From: Owenia fusiformis
Lineage: Eukaryota > Annelida > Polychaeta > Sabellida > Oweniidae
DNA: 64,000 nt
NCBI GenBank assembly: GCA_903813345.2
Contig: CAIIXF020000010.1
Coordinates: 7,679,169 to 7,743,168 of the forward strand
Reading direction: 5' to 3'
Part shown: positions 19,201 through 34,200 of the stretch, one piece after another
Numbering within the stretch: the stretch's first letter is position 1
Layout of the letters: each line of letters opens with the position of its first letter
Position numbers and translations under genes: made by a program
The notes under the pieces: model-generated
What the model saw: only the letters and a program-made list of their open reading frames with translations
Told to the model about the DNA's origin: nothing
The model's database searches: none

Positions 19201-22200
19201 TTTAGAACAAAACACCATCATTGTGGTTACTATATTATCAATACTTATTTGATTATACAATTACAATACCCCTCTAGTTGCACCAATGACAATCTATACC
19301 AGGTTATATGTTAAGTTCGGAATCGAACTATCAAGGAGGATTGGCTCCTAATTCTCACATTGAATGGTCAGTTAATCAACAGAGTTAAAATCTCATGGAT
19401 TTCAAGCTCAAAGAGAAATTGTGATATTTTGCTAATGCCCATTTCTATCATGTTAAATGAGAAAAAGAAAAGCTGTTCGTGTCAAGAATGTCAGAAACAA
19501 GAGGAGAACATTAAGAAATATCTGAAAGAGAAAAACTTTTTAGATTGATGGAAGCATTGCTAGATTTGAATCAAAAATCAGGTAGGAATGATCTGCCACA
19601 CATAATCATGAGGAGTCTTTCGAAAAGAATGAAATGGCAACTAATCAGAACAAAACAGAAACACATTTAACAATATTTATTCTTTATTGGCCTCATAAAT
19701 AAGGTGGCTAGTAAAAGGAATAGTTTAGCTAATATAAACTCATTTACTTGCTCAAAACAGGATTGGTTATTACAGTCTATCTTGGATGAGAATAAGAATA
19801 ATTTGCCTGTCACTGTGGGCGAATTTAAGCTAAAAATGGAATCAAGGACTGTTATATCCAAGACATTAAGTAACATGGGCCAATGTACATAGAGATTACA
19901 GGCTAGAGGTATCGATCCAGATCAATTTCGAGTTCATACATTTTTCATAGTGGTATACTCTTGCAACAAACCCATGTGACCCCCTTACACAGAAATGTAG
20001 ACAAGACTAATTCCAATGATCTACCTACATTTGCATACAAATCACTCAAGAATATAGTTATCTTGCTTCACTCCTATAAAAACTAATTTGTGTACGATTA
20101 ATATCTGATACATCAAGTCTAAAGAGAGCACAGATGTTTGGTTTTGAAATTGTCTGATTTAATCAAAATTTACACAATGATAGAACCAATCTGTTATGAC
20201 AATGAAACATGACAGATATTTGAATTACAGCGAAACTTGACTAGCCTTACATGCAAACAGCTCCTATAATGGGCATAGGGACACTTTTTTGAAACAAAGT
20301 CCCTAATGAAATTTCTTTGTGAAAATCCTTGAGTTGTTAAACATTTGAAATACCTAGTGTAGATCAATCCTTTTGTATTTACTCATTTTCATATATGATA
20401 CAAAATTTATAAAATAATTATTTTGCTTTCTCCCAAAGCCAAAATTCAAACGAGAGGACTGGATCATTTCATATATTTCACATTTAGAAAGGTTTCACCA
20501 TACTTTGGTAACATTGAGGCCTATTCTAAACCAGTCTCACAGTGTCAATTAAGGAGAGATTTATTAGAGCCTTCCTAATATTTCCTCAATAGAGCACTGT
20601 GCTCTTCTAAGTAAATCGAAGCAGTTTGTATGCAATGTTGCAGCACACTGATATCGTCTCAATATATCTCAGATATTTATAGGATATCCTATGATTTTGA
20701 GGAATATCATTTTTATCTATGAGGTGATATTGATATCTGCACGAGAGAGCAAAGCGAACGAGTGCATATATATATATCACCAAGTAGATTAAAATAATAT
20801 TCTGAAAAAATCATAGGATGTTCTACACACTCCTACACTTACAATTATTATTATATCTTTTATTGACAATTTATATCAGTAACATGATACATTAGTCACT
20901 AAAACACTACAAACTACGACTACAACTATTCTAACTACAAATAATAATTATTATACAGTGTGATGCACACTATTAAACATATACACTTAAATTTTGAATC
21001 CATGATATATAAATTTTCCAATGTATAATTGAACATTCAAGTGTTCAGTAGCCATTAACCTTTTAAAAATATCTGGGTCATCACAATCAAAACTTGGAAT
21101 AATTTCTTTTAATTTCGAAAACAAACATTCTCTAAGAGTTACATATTTTTTACATCTTGTGAGAAAGTGTTCTTCATCTTCAATAGAATTACATGTTGAA
21201 CATTTTCTCTCATTTAGAGGTTTAGGGGCAGGTTTACAATGCCTCCCAGTCTCAATATGCAACTGGTGTGAACTTAGTCTAAATCTTGCAATACAATGCC
21301 TATACTTTCTATTGTCTAACTTTAAATATGATTCACATTCAAATTTAGTTTTATATTTACAATATGTTCTAAGTATAGGTGCACACAAAATAGCATTTTG
21401 CCAATCGGCACGATACTGTCTCATCAAAGTGCTATTTACATCCTTTAAAAATATTTTCTCATCAGGTATTTCCTGATTGTCCCAGTATTCTAACATGTCA
21501 CATTTTTCCAGTATTTTAAAAACTCTGGATGCCCATGAGGGAAACCCAAGATTGTGTAACTCAAGCTCATATTTATATGTTTCAGATAATATATTATTTG
21601 GGCATAGTCTTAGGAGTCTAATCCAATATTTTAATAGTTGTATCTCAAATTTTACAAGGAGAGCACTAAATGTAAAATATCATTGCAAAATGAATTTCAT
21701 GCCAAATAGAGTCAATTTCCACATATTGGTTTTACGGGGTATATAGTGGCGATATTCTCTGGTTATTATTCATTTTGCCAATAGATATCAAATTTATTTT
21801 TTAGTTTTATTATACATTTAGCACAATAAGAGTAGGATAAATAGAGGATATCCTATGATTTTTGAGGGATACCATTTTTATCCATGAGTGGATAAAAATG
21901 ATAGCCGAGAAAATCATAGGATATCATATTTATCCGATGGTCGCTATTTTATATGGACTCCAAATAATTAAACCTAAAAGTTGTTGTTTTCTAATTCTTT
22001 TATATTTTTTCATTTTTTTGTGACCTTATTTTTATAAAATGATTGCATGAAAAAATGTAACTAATTTTTACTGAACACATACCCTTGGAACTTTATTGTC
22101 AAACAGACAAGTGGTTATCACAACTTCTTTTCAAAATTTTTGTTTTCAAATTTATTTTCAAAATTTTTTTTTTCATTATTTTAAATTTTTACTTTATAAT

Positions 22201-25200
22201 TTTTTTTTTCAATTTTCTTTTTCTGAATTAATTTTCAAATTTTTTTAAAAATAGTATTCGTCGGATATGATTGGATATCACGTCATATGGATCGGATACG
22301 ATTTTAGTGACACATACCAAAATTATCTTGTGTTGTTATCCCCATATATATTTAGTATCCATCAGATAAAGCTATTTATTTCTCATCCGATTTCTTGCAA
22401 ATTCTCTTCTTCCACATGATCATGTTAACAAGACTTATTACTGAAAATCTATTTTTCCTATTATATTTGTATTTTAATCAATATAGAAACTCAAAATTCC
22501 TTTTTTATTCTTTGAAAAATCCATATAAACAATTGTAAAAACATTATTATCCCAAATGAATGAAGTTTTTGGGGATATACAAGTATAGAGAACTGCTATA
22601 TCTGTCTATACGTACATATGTACGGGCTTTAACTCAAATGTAATCAAACCAATAGCAGTGGAGGGATTTTGTAAAAATGGCAGCCATGTCTGTTCGATGG
22701 AATTTGCTACGCCTTGGCATTGCTGTTATCTCTAGTTATCTCTCTGTTAATGAAGTATGAGGAGTACTAATCCCCATACCCCTTTCCCTCTTTCCATTGG
22801 AGAAAGATTTAAGTATGAGTAGGGTCATGATGATATTGATGTTAAAGTGGAGTAAACATCTTTCTCTTATTTAGATCAATCTATCGATTACCTCAAGTGA
22901 TGAATAAAGTCTTATGAACTCTGGTATAATTAACTTAAAGAAAATCACAGAAGTAGCATGTTGGCATATTAGATAGATGAATTGTACTTATTAGGTGGAA
23001 TTACACCTACGATGTAAAAGCGCTTTTTAAAATCCTATCGGGTTTCGACCCGCCTTTAGAGTCAGGTGTAATCACGATTGCGGATTTAGAAAAGCGCTTT
23101 TGTAATCCTCCCAGACCCCTAGTCATTAAAAACCGCTTTCACACCCAAAGGCGGTTTAACGTGTAGGTGTAATACCGATTGGTTTTCAAGGCGTTTTAAC
23201 TCGATTTACACTGAACGAAAACTATATTTGCGCATGAGTATCAAGCATGTTATTGATTTCTGGTGTGGAGGAAACTTCAAAAAACAAAATTCAAATATTG
23301 TGCAAAACTCAATCAAATCACCAAAATGTCGAAACAAAGTAGAATTTATTGGGACCACGTCAATACTGAGCGTATGCTTTCTATTGTGGCTGACAAAAAG
23401 ATCCAGGCCATGATGAACGGCACGTTAAAAAATGCGATTGCGTATGACCTGATCTCGCAGGAAATGAAAGTAAGCCTAAGCTTAAGTTAGGATAAATAAT
23501 TTCTCAAAGATCCAACCCTCCAGTTACCCTATGGGCCTACTGTACAAAGATTATATAACCACAGATTTTGAGAAAAGCTATCCTATATCCTGTACATAGT
23601 TCAGCAATGCTAAACTCCCCCAGACTTATTTAACGATTTTGAGATTATTTGATGTCTGGCTGTACATTATCTGATTATGGGTGAAATAGGGATAGGGTCT
23701 CATATACATGTACCCTAGGGGCAAGGGGGCTTTTGTTCACTGTGAATCAGAAACATCTACATAATGTTCAAACACATATATGCCCATTTGGCGCTGAAAT
23801 GAAAGTCTCATTTAAACGCCCATGGGCGTATAAAAAATGATAAAATAACGGACGAAATTACCCCTTCTTTCAGTTATACGCCCAGGGCTTATATACGAGA
23901 AATTCCGGTACTATTGTAGATTCGGGAAGGCGAGGGGAGGGGATGATTGAATAGTTGAAATTACCTCTCTACAATCACAGGCTGGTATCGAAATATTTGT
24001 CCGCTGTGACGGAGCATGCTATTTTTCATAAAAACACTAAGAATACTTCACGATTTATTTTTTAACTCATATGTTTCGTTATACCATACAGAATTACTTA
24101 CTCCATGCAATGGATGTATCATTTGCGGGTAACTTTCACTTCTGTTTGAAGTCCAATTACGCTGGGAAGAAAAGCTATTGAAAATGGCGCCGGAGTATCA
24201 TACTTCAAAATGTACCATTTCTTGTTTAACTTTCTAATGGCACGATATAGTGGCACGATAATATTTACACATGGTTTCAGCATAATTATGAAGGTATAAA
24301 TGAGATGTTGATGTATTTGGTCTTTTTAATTCTTTTATAAAAAATAATGTTTAATTTTTTTGTCCGCTGTGACGGAGCAGTTGCAAATGTGAACTGTGAA
24401 AATGCTCCGTCACAGCGGACAAAAAATATTAAAATTATTTTTTATAAAAAAAATTAAAAAGATCCAATGCATTAATATCTCATTAATACATTCAGAGTTA
24501 TGCTGAAAACATATGTTAATAGTATCGTGTCACTATATCATGCCATTAAAAAGTTAAAAAAGAAATGGTACATTTTAGAGTTTGATACTCTGGCGCCGTT
24601 TTCAATAGATTTTACTCCTAGCGTTATTGGACTTGAAGTGAAGGTTACACGCAAATGATATATACATTGCATGGAGTAAGTAATTATCTTTGATATAACG
24701 AAACATATGAGTTAAAAAACAAATCGTGAAGCATTCTTAGTGTTTTTATGAAAAATAGCATGCTCCGTCACAGCGGACAAATCTTTCGATACCAGCCTGT
24801 GACAATGAAGTCAAAAAAATGACGAGATCTTTGTCTTGTCCACATCGTTCGTTCCTGTCCCATATTACCAAGGATGCCAAACAGCCCCAACAAAAGTACC
24901 ATCTTCATTTTACTGGATCTCTCTTGGATCTCTCCTAACGACCGAGCTTCTCTCTTTGCGCGCTTGTGCATTGTTTTCCATGCTTTCTTTAGCACATATT
25001 TGTTAACGCCAGAGGTAGATTGAATACGATTTAAGAAAAAAAGGAACATACAGTATCGGATCATTTTGAATCTCCAGAGATGGCGCTACGGTTGAAAGTG
25101 TATATCTAAATAGCATATTTTGATGCAAATGCGATGGTTGATGGCAAATTTTTGTCTTAAATCAGTCTAAAAGCGCTTTAGAAAAATCAAGTGTAATCAC

Positions 25201-28200
25201 GAAAAGTTGTCTTCAAGGCGCTTTTAAAATTCTGGTGTAATCAGGATTGCGGTTTTCTAGCCTACGTTACCCAAAACGCCTTGAAAACGCCCTTAGCCAT
25301 GAAATAGGTGTAATTCCACTAATTGATTAAGAATAAAATCTCATCAAATTATGATAGAATGTTTTATAGTATGTTAGAGTTTGCATGTATTTCTGTAGGT
25401 GAAACAATAAAACATTGGTAGTATATTGTTCAATAGTTGTGGCTAAGTACGCAGGATTAATTGCTCATACCTGTTCAACATTTTACAATGCAAAAAGAAT
25501 TCCTGTTTCAAAATACTAACAGTGCATAGTCCACAATCCTCATGGAGATATGATACAAAGGGTAAAGCTCCTTAAAATGATAAAACAATAGGTTTAACAT
25601 GTAACCAAGAATTTAAAGTTAACAGGAAACCAACATGGACAACTTATAAACTCACTCATTCGGATAATTCTGAAATGACATTCATAGTTATATTTTTTTC
25701 CATTTCAGATCGATATATTTTGTTTGTAAGACATATTTATTCTGATTTATGAGTATAAATTAATTCTAATCTAATTTAATAGAGGCAATTCCTTTAAATT
25801 CTTCAGCTTTACAGCTTTTACTCGAAATAAAAGTTGTATCAAATGTGCTCTGGAAAGTTACAAGATGAAGGAGAACTTTGATGGTTAATTGATATACAGC
25901 ATACCTCATATGCTGGTATATTGTCAGATTTTCACTGTTGTGACTCATGTTAATCTACATCACTGTTAAACCCATGTTAATCTATATCACTGTTGTTACC
26001 CATGTTAATCTACATCACTGTTGTAACTCATGTTAATCTACTTCACTGTTGTAACTCGTGTCTACATCACTGTTGCAACCCATGTAAATCTACATCACTA
26101 TTGCATGCAACCCATGTTAATCTACATCACTGTTATAACTCATGTTAATCTACATCACTGTTATAACTCATGTTAATCTACATCACTGTTAAACCAATGT
26201 TAATCTACATCACTGTTGTAACTCATGTTAATCTACTTCACTGTTGTAACTCGTGTTAATCTACATCACTATTGCAACTGATGTTAATCTACATCACTGT
26301 TATAACTCATGTTAATCTATATCACTGTTAAACTCATGTTAATCTACATCACTATTGTAACTCATGTTAGTCTACATCACTGTTGAACCCATCATAATTT
26401 GTTTGCATCATTTTTGTAACCCATGTAATCTATGTCACTGTTGCAACCCATGTTATTGTTGTAATTTATATCACTGTTATAATCAGCGTCACTGATGTGA
26501 TTGATGCCACTGTTTTTTTGTCTCTCCCTTTCCAACATTTAGGTTATTGGTTTCTGTAATGTTATTTGGATATAGACATCTCTTGTCTTGGTGTACTATA
26601 TGGATGTCTCGTATTGTACATGTCCAAACTGCTTTTTTCCAACACGTCCAAACTTTGCTAGCTCTGCCGACTTTATTTATAAAATTTTGTTAATTACATT
26701 TTTACTTACTTTTCAGTTTATGAGTGAGAAGATAGGTGGAGCTAAAGGAACAGAGCTTGATGATGAATTCATTGAAATGGAACGGGTAAGTTTTATTGAG
26801 CGATTGTTGGTTTCTAAGAGTGAACTGTTGTGGGAGAACGAAGTTAGTACTTTATCATGTAGAGCAAGGGTTTGTCTTAAACCTGGGGTCAGGACTTTGT
26901 ACCGAACAAAAGGAAACAATATCCAAGGCTTTGTATGGCCATTATCTCACTCGTGAAGAAAGAGGGTGAAATCCCCACAAGACTGTGGCATGATACAAGG
27001 TTACGTGAAATGCAGATGAGATAACCTCATTGCTTTCCTGGCAGAACAAAACAAATATGGACAGTCTTCGCTTTAACTGCTGTTTCTGAATGTCTCGTGA
27101 CGAAATTTCACAAAACTATCAAATTATGTTATATTGTCAGACTAGATTGATTTTACTTACCAATCACTAACATTTGCAGACATTTTAGCTCTGAGCCACC
27201 ATGCACTAAAAGGGGGGTGGGGTGGCACGATTATCAAAATAATATCTAAACCCCCTCTTTCTAATGGTCGATATAACATTATATAGTAAAAAGCTAAACA
27301 CCGAATACATTGATATTTGCAAATTGGGCACATTCTAGGTATTACGTTTGGGGTAAAACCCTCAATGACTGACAATTTCATAAGTGCTCGAAGAATGTTA
27401 TTTTTGAAAAATTCAAGTGATAGGCAAATCAACATTTTCAGATTCTATAATATATGGGGGGAGAGAGAGGGATTAAGTCGCAATGAAATTATCTTATTTT
27501 GTTTTTCTACAACTGTCAATATTTGGACTTCATACGGAAATGGTCCTACTATAAGGGAAGTCATTCCATTAGCAACATCAACTGATCTGTTAACTCTTAC
27601 AATAAAAGGAATTGTAATCTCCTACTTTTAGAGATGATATCCAAAGCTTGCATGTTTTCATCATGTCCAGTGTTATATACCAGGCTTAGCAATGTTCCCA
27701 ATAATATATAGCATTATCGGTGCCTATTGATTTTTGCGTATCTGACTTCACTTATTAATTGCTTTGGTAGTGATACTGAGAGTAAGTGGAATATTCTATG
27801 GTATGCATACACTTTCACTTTTTCTAGATTTTCCAAGTATGCATGATTCTAGCATCTTGGGATTTACTATATTGAATCATTATGATAAACCATGACATCT
27901 CATTTCTTCTCACCCCTGAGATGCCATGATATAGTGAGCTTGATTTGGCGATCCAGGAGAGCCCAAAATTGAGGATTTTTGAGATATTTCATCCCAGCTC
28001 ATATTTCATCTAATTGGGGTCAATTGTGCCTGTACTAATATCTGCTGTTAATACAATGCCTATTATGGTATGTAATGTATTGACATCAAGGTAAATGATT
28101 GAATAGCATTCTGAAAATCTAATAATATTTTCTTTAGATGATATAACATTTTCAAAATGTCAATTTTTTCAAAATCTATCTTTAAGCAGTGATCTGTTTA

Positions 28201-31200
28201 AAGTAATTGAGCTTAGCTCCAGGATGAGTTGAGCTTATGTTTATTATTTAAAACATCTTGACTTTTTTTAAAAGGTCAGTTACACTATTCTAATCTCTCA
28301 GCATTTGATATCCATTCTTTACTTCACAAATCAGCCTTGGTTAATATCCCATTGGGCTTTGAAGTCAATTTTTACTCTATTATGGAAACAGATTTAATTG
28401 GTCGATTAACTTTCATGGATCTTTATAAATTCAATCTGTGCAATTTAGGGGATTCATCAAAATATAATGTGAAAGTATAAAAAATTGAAGAAGTTTAACT
28501 ATTTCGTAGGTTGCCCAGATTAATTTGAAATTCTTAGATTTTTTAAGTTCTTCACAAGAAGTATGAAATTCACCTAGACTCTTAACATTACTGATAAATC
28601 TTGGAATTCGCTTGGTTCAATCATAGCCTAAGCCAGTCACTATTGAAGTTAAGCTTCACATTTTTAAGAGAATTTATTGTGAATGTGTAGAATTATGGTC
28701 CCTCAGAGATTCCCCATCCCTTTCATAGTATTTATAATGGCTGATTGAGTACACGTATAAAGGTACAGTCCAACTTTCAGAATGATTGATAAAAATGAAT
28801 AAATACATCTGTGTCAGGAAAATGATTATTTCCCCTGGAAAATCAAGTGAGAGGGAGGCAGTAATCTATAAGGGGCTAGGTTTAGGGTCATAATATTACA
28901 TACTCATATACAGTAAAACATATATTTTTGGATTGTTATTGACTGTCAACTAATACTGTATATTATATACTCTGATGATCATTTGTGCTATCTTCTTAAA
29001 TACAAAGCATATATATATGTTATATTTAACACTTAAATATACTCAACCTGGCATAAAAATAACATTTTGGCAACATTTTTATGAGCTTCATGTAATGACA
29101 GGTTATAAACATCTTGACTGTTTTCAATATTTCATAAGAAAGGTAGTAAGATCTCACTATGAGATTTTATGCAATTTTCATACACACTGTAGGAAAGATA
29201 CAGTCAAATAAGGTTTTTATTATCATTTTCATATTTTTCATCCCAAAGCCTGAATGGCTTAGATTTTAAGTACATGTAACATTTACTGGTCATTCGTACA
29301 TGAGCACAATCTCAAACAGAGCACAATCTCAAACAAATCACCTGTTTTTGAGGCTGATATCTCATCTCATCATAAAATGTCACCTCCTTTATCCATATAA
29401 AAATAATCTTATTTGAAGAAAGTAATTTTCTCCCTAACATCAATGTTTGCTCATAAAAGTCAACAACTGTTCTTTTCTTTTCAATGTGCTTTGTTCCTTT
29501 GCTGGTATTTTCTGGAAAATAACCATTTAAACTACTAATTTCCGTGCACCATTTGATAGAGACCCCAGCATGCTAGTGGTATCATAATGTGAGCCCTCTC
29601 ATTGAGGCTATGCCAGAACAAGGTTTCCAATATGATGTGCCACATCAATATCAATGTTCTCAAGTATCTGTGTTGGAATTTTCATATCGGTTTTCATGAC
29701 TTCATATATTTTATCAACACAAGATTCATGTGGTTTGTTCACACCATGGAACACTGAGTTGATTTTCATTGAGCGAAACTGTGTATCTTCAACTTGATCT
29801 TTCAATACATTAATCTTCTGGTCCATAGCACACATTTAACCTTCCATCATTGAAATGCATTCACGAAGGATTTTATTCTCAGTTTTTAATTCGGAAACCT
29901 GTTCATGTAGACCATTGAGATTCACCTCGACTGATTCCGTAGTTTCCTTGATCTCATTGATAGCTTTGTTGTTGTTTTTCTTTACAGTCACATCAATATC
30001 CAAGTTTAACACTTTTCAGAGTCTCAAGACCAACTTAATATTCCTTTATAAGTGGAACACCTCCCAGGTAAAACACTTTTACAGGTACCAAAAATGTAAC
30101 ACTTAGGCAGACTTTACTGTATGTCCAGTGGCAGATCTGGAACCAACAAAGGGGGTGGGGGAATATTTAGTCAGTAAAAAAACTGAACCCCTGAAAACAA
30201 AAATTGGATCAGAATTTTGAAAATTTAAGATCATATTTTGATTTGGCTTAAATTTAAAAGATGGGGGGGTGGGACACCATGTCCCCCCCCTCTTCTGGAT
30301 CCTTCAGTGATGTCATTTATGATATTTGCCTAACAAAATAGCCAATAATACATAAAATGTTTATATTTCTCTGTTTCAATATTATCATAGGTGTTCTATT
30401 CTAAATCATCAATAATCCCCACAGGTTTGACTCGTGCCATATAAATTACACTTGATTCACTTGAATAAGAGAAACAAAGAGAATTTGGCAAGGAATACAT
30501 ATAAGGAATAGCGGGGACATGTTATAACTGTCCATGTTCTTGACAATTTAGATTCAGAAGTGAGTTTCTGTAAAATTATACCAGAAAAGAAGAAAATCTA
30601 TGATACAAGACGAGTACCCGCCTACAATTGAATACAACACCCAAGTGGGAACTTAAAAACATTCATAAGAGAATAATTCTATATTTGCCCTTGATTATAT
30701 AGATCATCTCAACTAGGTAGTATCTTATTAGAGGCTTTGTGCCATTGATCTTGCTCTGGCTTAATTCACTATTACACATGAAAGTCATTGATTTTAGGCT
30801 ATGAGCAGTTCTGAAATCCTGCTCAAAAAATGTAAAAATATAATACGATTTTTCAGTTAACATTAAAAATTCAGCGATGTTGACAAGAATGAAGAAAACG
30901 CAAAAATGTATATGGAGTTTTAGGAATTTTGTATTTACATTGAAGGTGTAATGAAAGAATACAGAGAAATATAGATGGTTTTTATGAAGTAAATTATGGA
31001 TGGGATATCGCAATGTCTCAGCCTGTAATTATTCTTTGATTAAGTGGTCTGTTTTCTGAATAATTATTTATTATGAAGCCTGGTTGCTCATAGGCATTTA
31101 TATTTCTTCTTTTCAAATTCTGATTGATTTGCTGGTCTGATTCTTTTACAATTGATATGTAATCAGGATTGGTCCATTTTTGTTGTTTTCTTTTTCAGAT

Positions 31201-34200
31201 TTGTAGCTTCACCTTCACATTATATGATAACATCAGCTCCCTTTTAGTTGTCCAAATCATTTTATATTTCAATGGATTGTCAAAATAGAATTGAGAAATA
31301 CTATATTATTGAGACTTTTGATCTTTCTGACCTAAATGAAGATCTTAGTTTTTTTCAATATTCGCTTTTTTTCTTAAATTTTTTCTAAAATGTGATTTTT
31401 ATTTTATTATCTGATACATGTATTTCTTTTGTTTCAATTGAATGGTTTACAACATTCTGATATTACATAACATTGAGCAAAAAGCCTGGCATATAAGAGT
31501 TGTATTTGTTTGCCAAGCAATTTACCATAAAGTATTTTAACTGGAAGAAGAAAAGAATTCCCTGATTTATAGAACTGGTTATATTTTTTTCTCCCATTGC
31601 ATTTACAATGTGATGATGTCTGTCACATTGATATGATGCTAAAATCATGTTACATGAATTGGCATTTCCGAAAGTAAAAATCATTACTCCAAGGCACTTC
31701 CTCTTATATTGTATATTGGAGGGTCATCATTCATAACAAGATCTCTCATATACCCATAGAGTATATTACCCTAGCTTGTCGCCATAACAGAATAATATTC
31801 CCTCAAGAAATTAACTTGTCTCTTGTAGAATAATTGAATTATATGATATAGGTGAATGGAGAATGTGATTCCTGTTGGGTCATCGTTGGTGTCTTGTAGA
31901 TTCTTAATGTTTGTGTTTTTGTTGATGAAATGGTCAGTATGAGATATGATTCGAGGGTTAACTTCATGAGTACTTGAGTATGTTTAACTGAGCATTAAAG
32001 TACTCAGAATTGTATCAATATTCAATACCTATTAGTCAAATGATATCAGTGTCATGCTTTTTCATATTACAAATAGGCCAGGAAAGCATGCAAAATCTAG
32101 AAATGAAATAAGTACATCATGTAGGTTTGTAATCTATATTCTGAAATATGACAGGCAAATAAGGATATGTTCCTTTAAAAGGCAACATACCATACATGTT
32201 TACCAGTTTAGTATGGGCACTGTGGGTCACAAGGGCTTGAAGCAAGACTTCATGTACGGTATGATGGAAGATCTGCAAAATATAATAAATTTTTTTATCT
32301 TGCACCAAGCCTAACCCCTAAATGATCTATTTCTAAGATGGTATGTATGGTTTTTTGGGTTTTTTATGGGGGGGGGGAGTTAGTGTTATAATGGTTTGAT
32401 GAAAGAATAGAAATTAGACTGAAAGTTTCTTCTGAAGTTACATATCGTCTTCTATCTATTTTGCCGAATGACAACAAAATTATTTCAATTAACCCAAAAG
32501 TGTTGAAGCATACCAATATAATATCGACCAAGGATATACAGCCCTTGGCCAAAGATAAAGAATGTCCCTTAATAGCAAATGGAAAGCATATATGATTAAC
32601 TGAAAATGTAGAACATCACCATCATATGAAAGTGCTAGAGAATATGTTGCTGTTTTACATTAATTACATATTCAGGGTTTCAGGTTAAATTCCCATATAC
32701 AATACCATACTATATCACCTCACAAGGTCTAATGAAGCAACTCTAAGCTAAGCATCTTATACAGACTAATGTTACTAATCTATTATACCATAAGCTGGTG
32801 TGACATAAAATGGCATTTTGCATGGTATAGTAATTTTCGTGTAATTCAGAAAGTCCCTCTGGAACCCTTGTATTCAACGATGGCAGACTCATTAATATAT
32901 TTGTATTCTACCATATTCTTTATATAGGGTAATACCAAGTCATGAAAACTTGAATGACTTTAGTATGATAGCTAATATTTAATCTTATTTTTGAAAATGT
33001 AGAATATAATTTCATATTGAATCATTTTTTCAGTATTAAACTCTCTTATCTTATCGGAGAATAACAGTAAAATCTGGCTAATTGAAACACATTTGTACCT
33101 CTAAAAAGTGGTGCACTTGGGAGGTGTTCCACTTATAAAGGTTCATTCAACATAAGTCAGTTATGTTACACTTTCAGGTGTTCTATTCTACAGGCTTCAC
33201 TGTAATTTTGAAAATCATAATAAAGTAGACTTAACTGTATACATAGCTTTGAATAGGTGCCACATTTAATGATTATTAATGAAAAAGTTATCCAACATAG
33301 TCTAATATATTATACATGCTATAGTATTAATTCAGATATTTTGAAGTTTTAATATTGATATTGTGATATTATGGTTTAACTTAAGAATTTTTTTAATTTC
33401 CAGAAAATTGATGTCACTGGGAAACTTGTGCAAGACCTCAGCGACAAAACATCAGAATTCCTTCAGCCGAATCCAGGTAGATAAACATATGAATAATTCA
33501 GTGCTGTGTTTTTCTATGCTTCTCTTCAATATATGAATGAACTACCTAGCCCAGGAAAAAACTCTTCTCAACAGATTATTGCAAATCCATAAATGTGATG
33601 GGCTAGTTTCAGTCATGTGATATAAGTTTGGAGACATTGGTTTGATATATCCAAGGTCTGAATGTCAGATTTTATAATATGAATAAAGTGAGCCAAGTCT
33701 ACCCATTGAGCTATTTTGGTAATCACCCCTCTCCCTGAAAGAAATCTAAAGCTATTTCTTTCAAATTATATATGAGAAAGGCCACATACCATTTATGTAC
33801 ATCCATACTATTTGTTTGAAAAGTATTGCTTCATTGGTCAAACTACATATACTACTGGAACACAATCATCAATGCATGCAGTTACTAATTATTGATATAC
33901 TAATAGAAACTCTAAAAATATTATATACTATTGAATTCATAGTTTTTGACATTTCGAAGAACAAAGTATTTGAGTTAAGAGTTTTTTTAAACTTTTTCAA
34001 TTGTAAAATGCAAGTTAAACATCATTCAGTGGTTAATGTATTTTTGGTATTATTTCTGTAACAATCATTACAGTTTTGTAATTTCAACTTGGTTGTGATA
34101 TTTTGTCATGTTAATGCCTTGTTTATGCTTTGTACTTTTCAAAATCAGAATACAAGTTAATCCAGTCTTAATTACATGTATTTGAAATCAGTATATACAG

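Larger units (their letters stand above)
22991..25322. mobile_element. PIF/Harbinger-like element with nested foldback
   Basis: Termini TTAGGTGGAATTACACCTA and TAGGTGTAATTCCACTAA are inverted copies. Subterminal GTGTAATCACGATTGCGG-type repeats occur at both ends. It holds a SANT/Myb-like exon on the plus strand (23324-23466) and, on the minus strand near 24810-25064, a frame with [17 protein letters not shown] resembling the start of Harbinger transposases. A two-protein layout is known for Harbinger elements. The target duplication is not clean. The element is decayed and broken by the 23976-24801 insertion. Confidence 0.65.

Noticed and set aside
25930-26470. CRISPR-like array of 28-bp repeats
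   Set aside because: Units abut directly with no unique spacers, and the site is an intron of an animal gene; it is a minisatellite.
26588-26956. Long 122-residue frame around endophilin exon 2 as a separate gene
   Set aside because: Only the part 26717-26785 between consensus splice sites matches endophilin; the rest is intron read-through.
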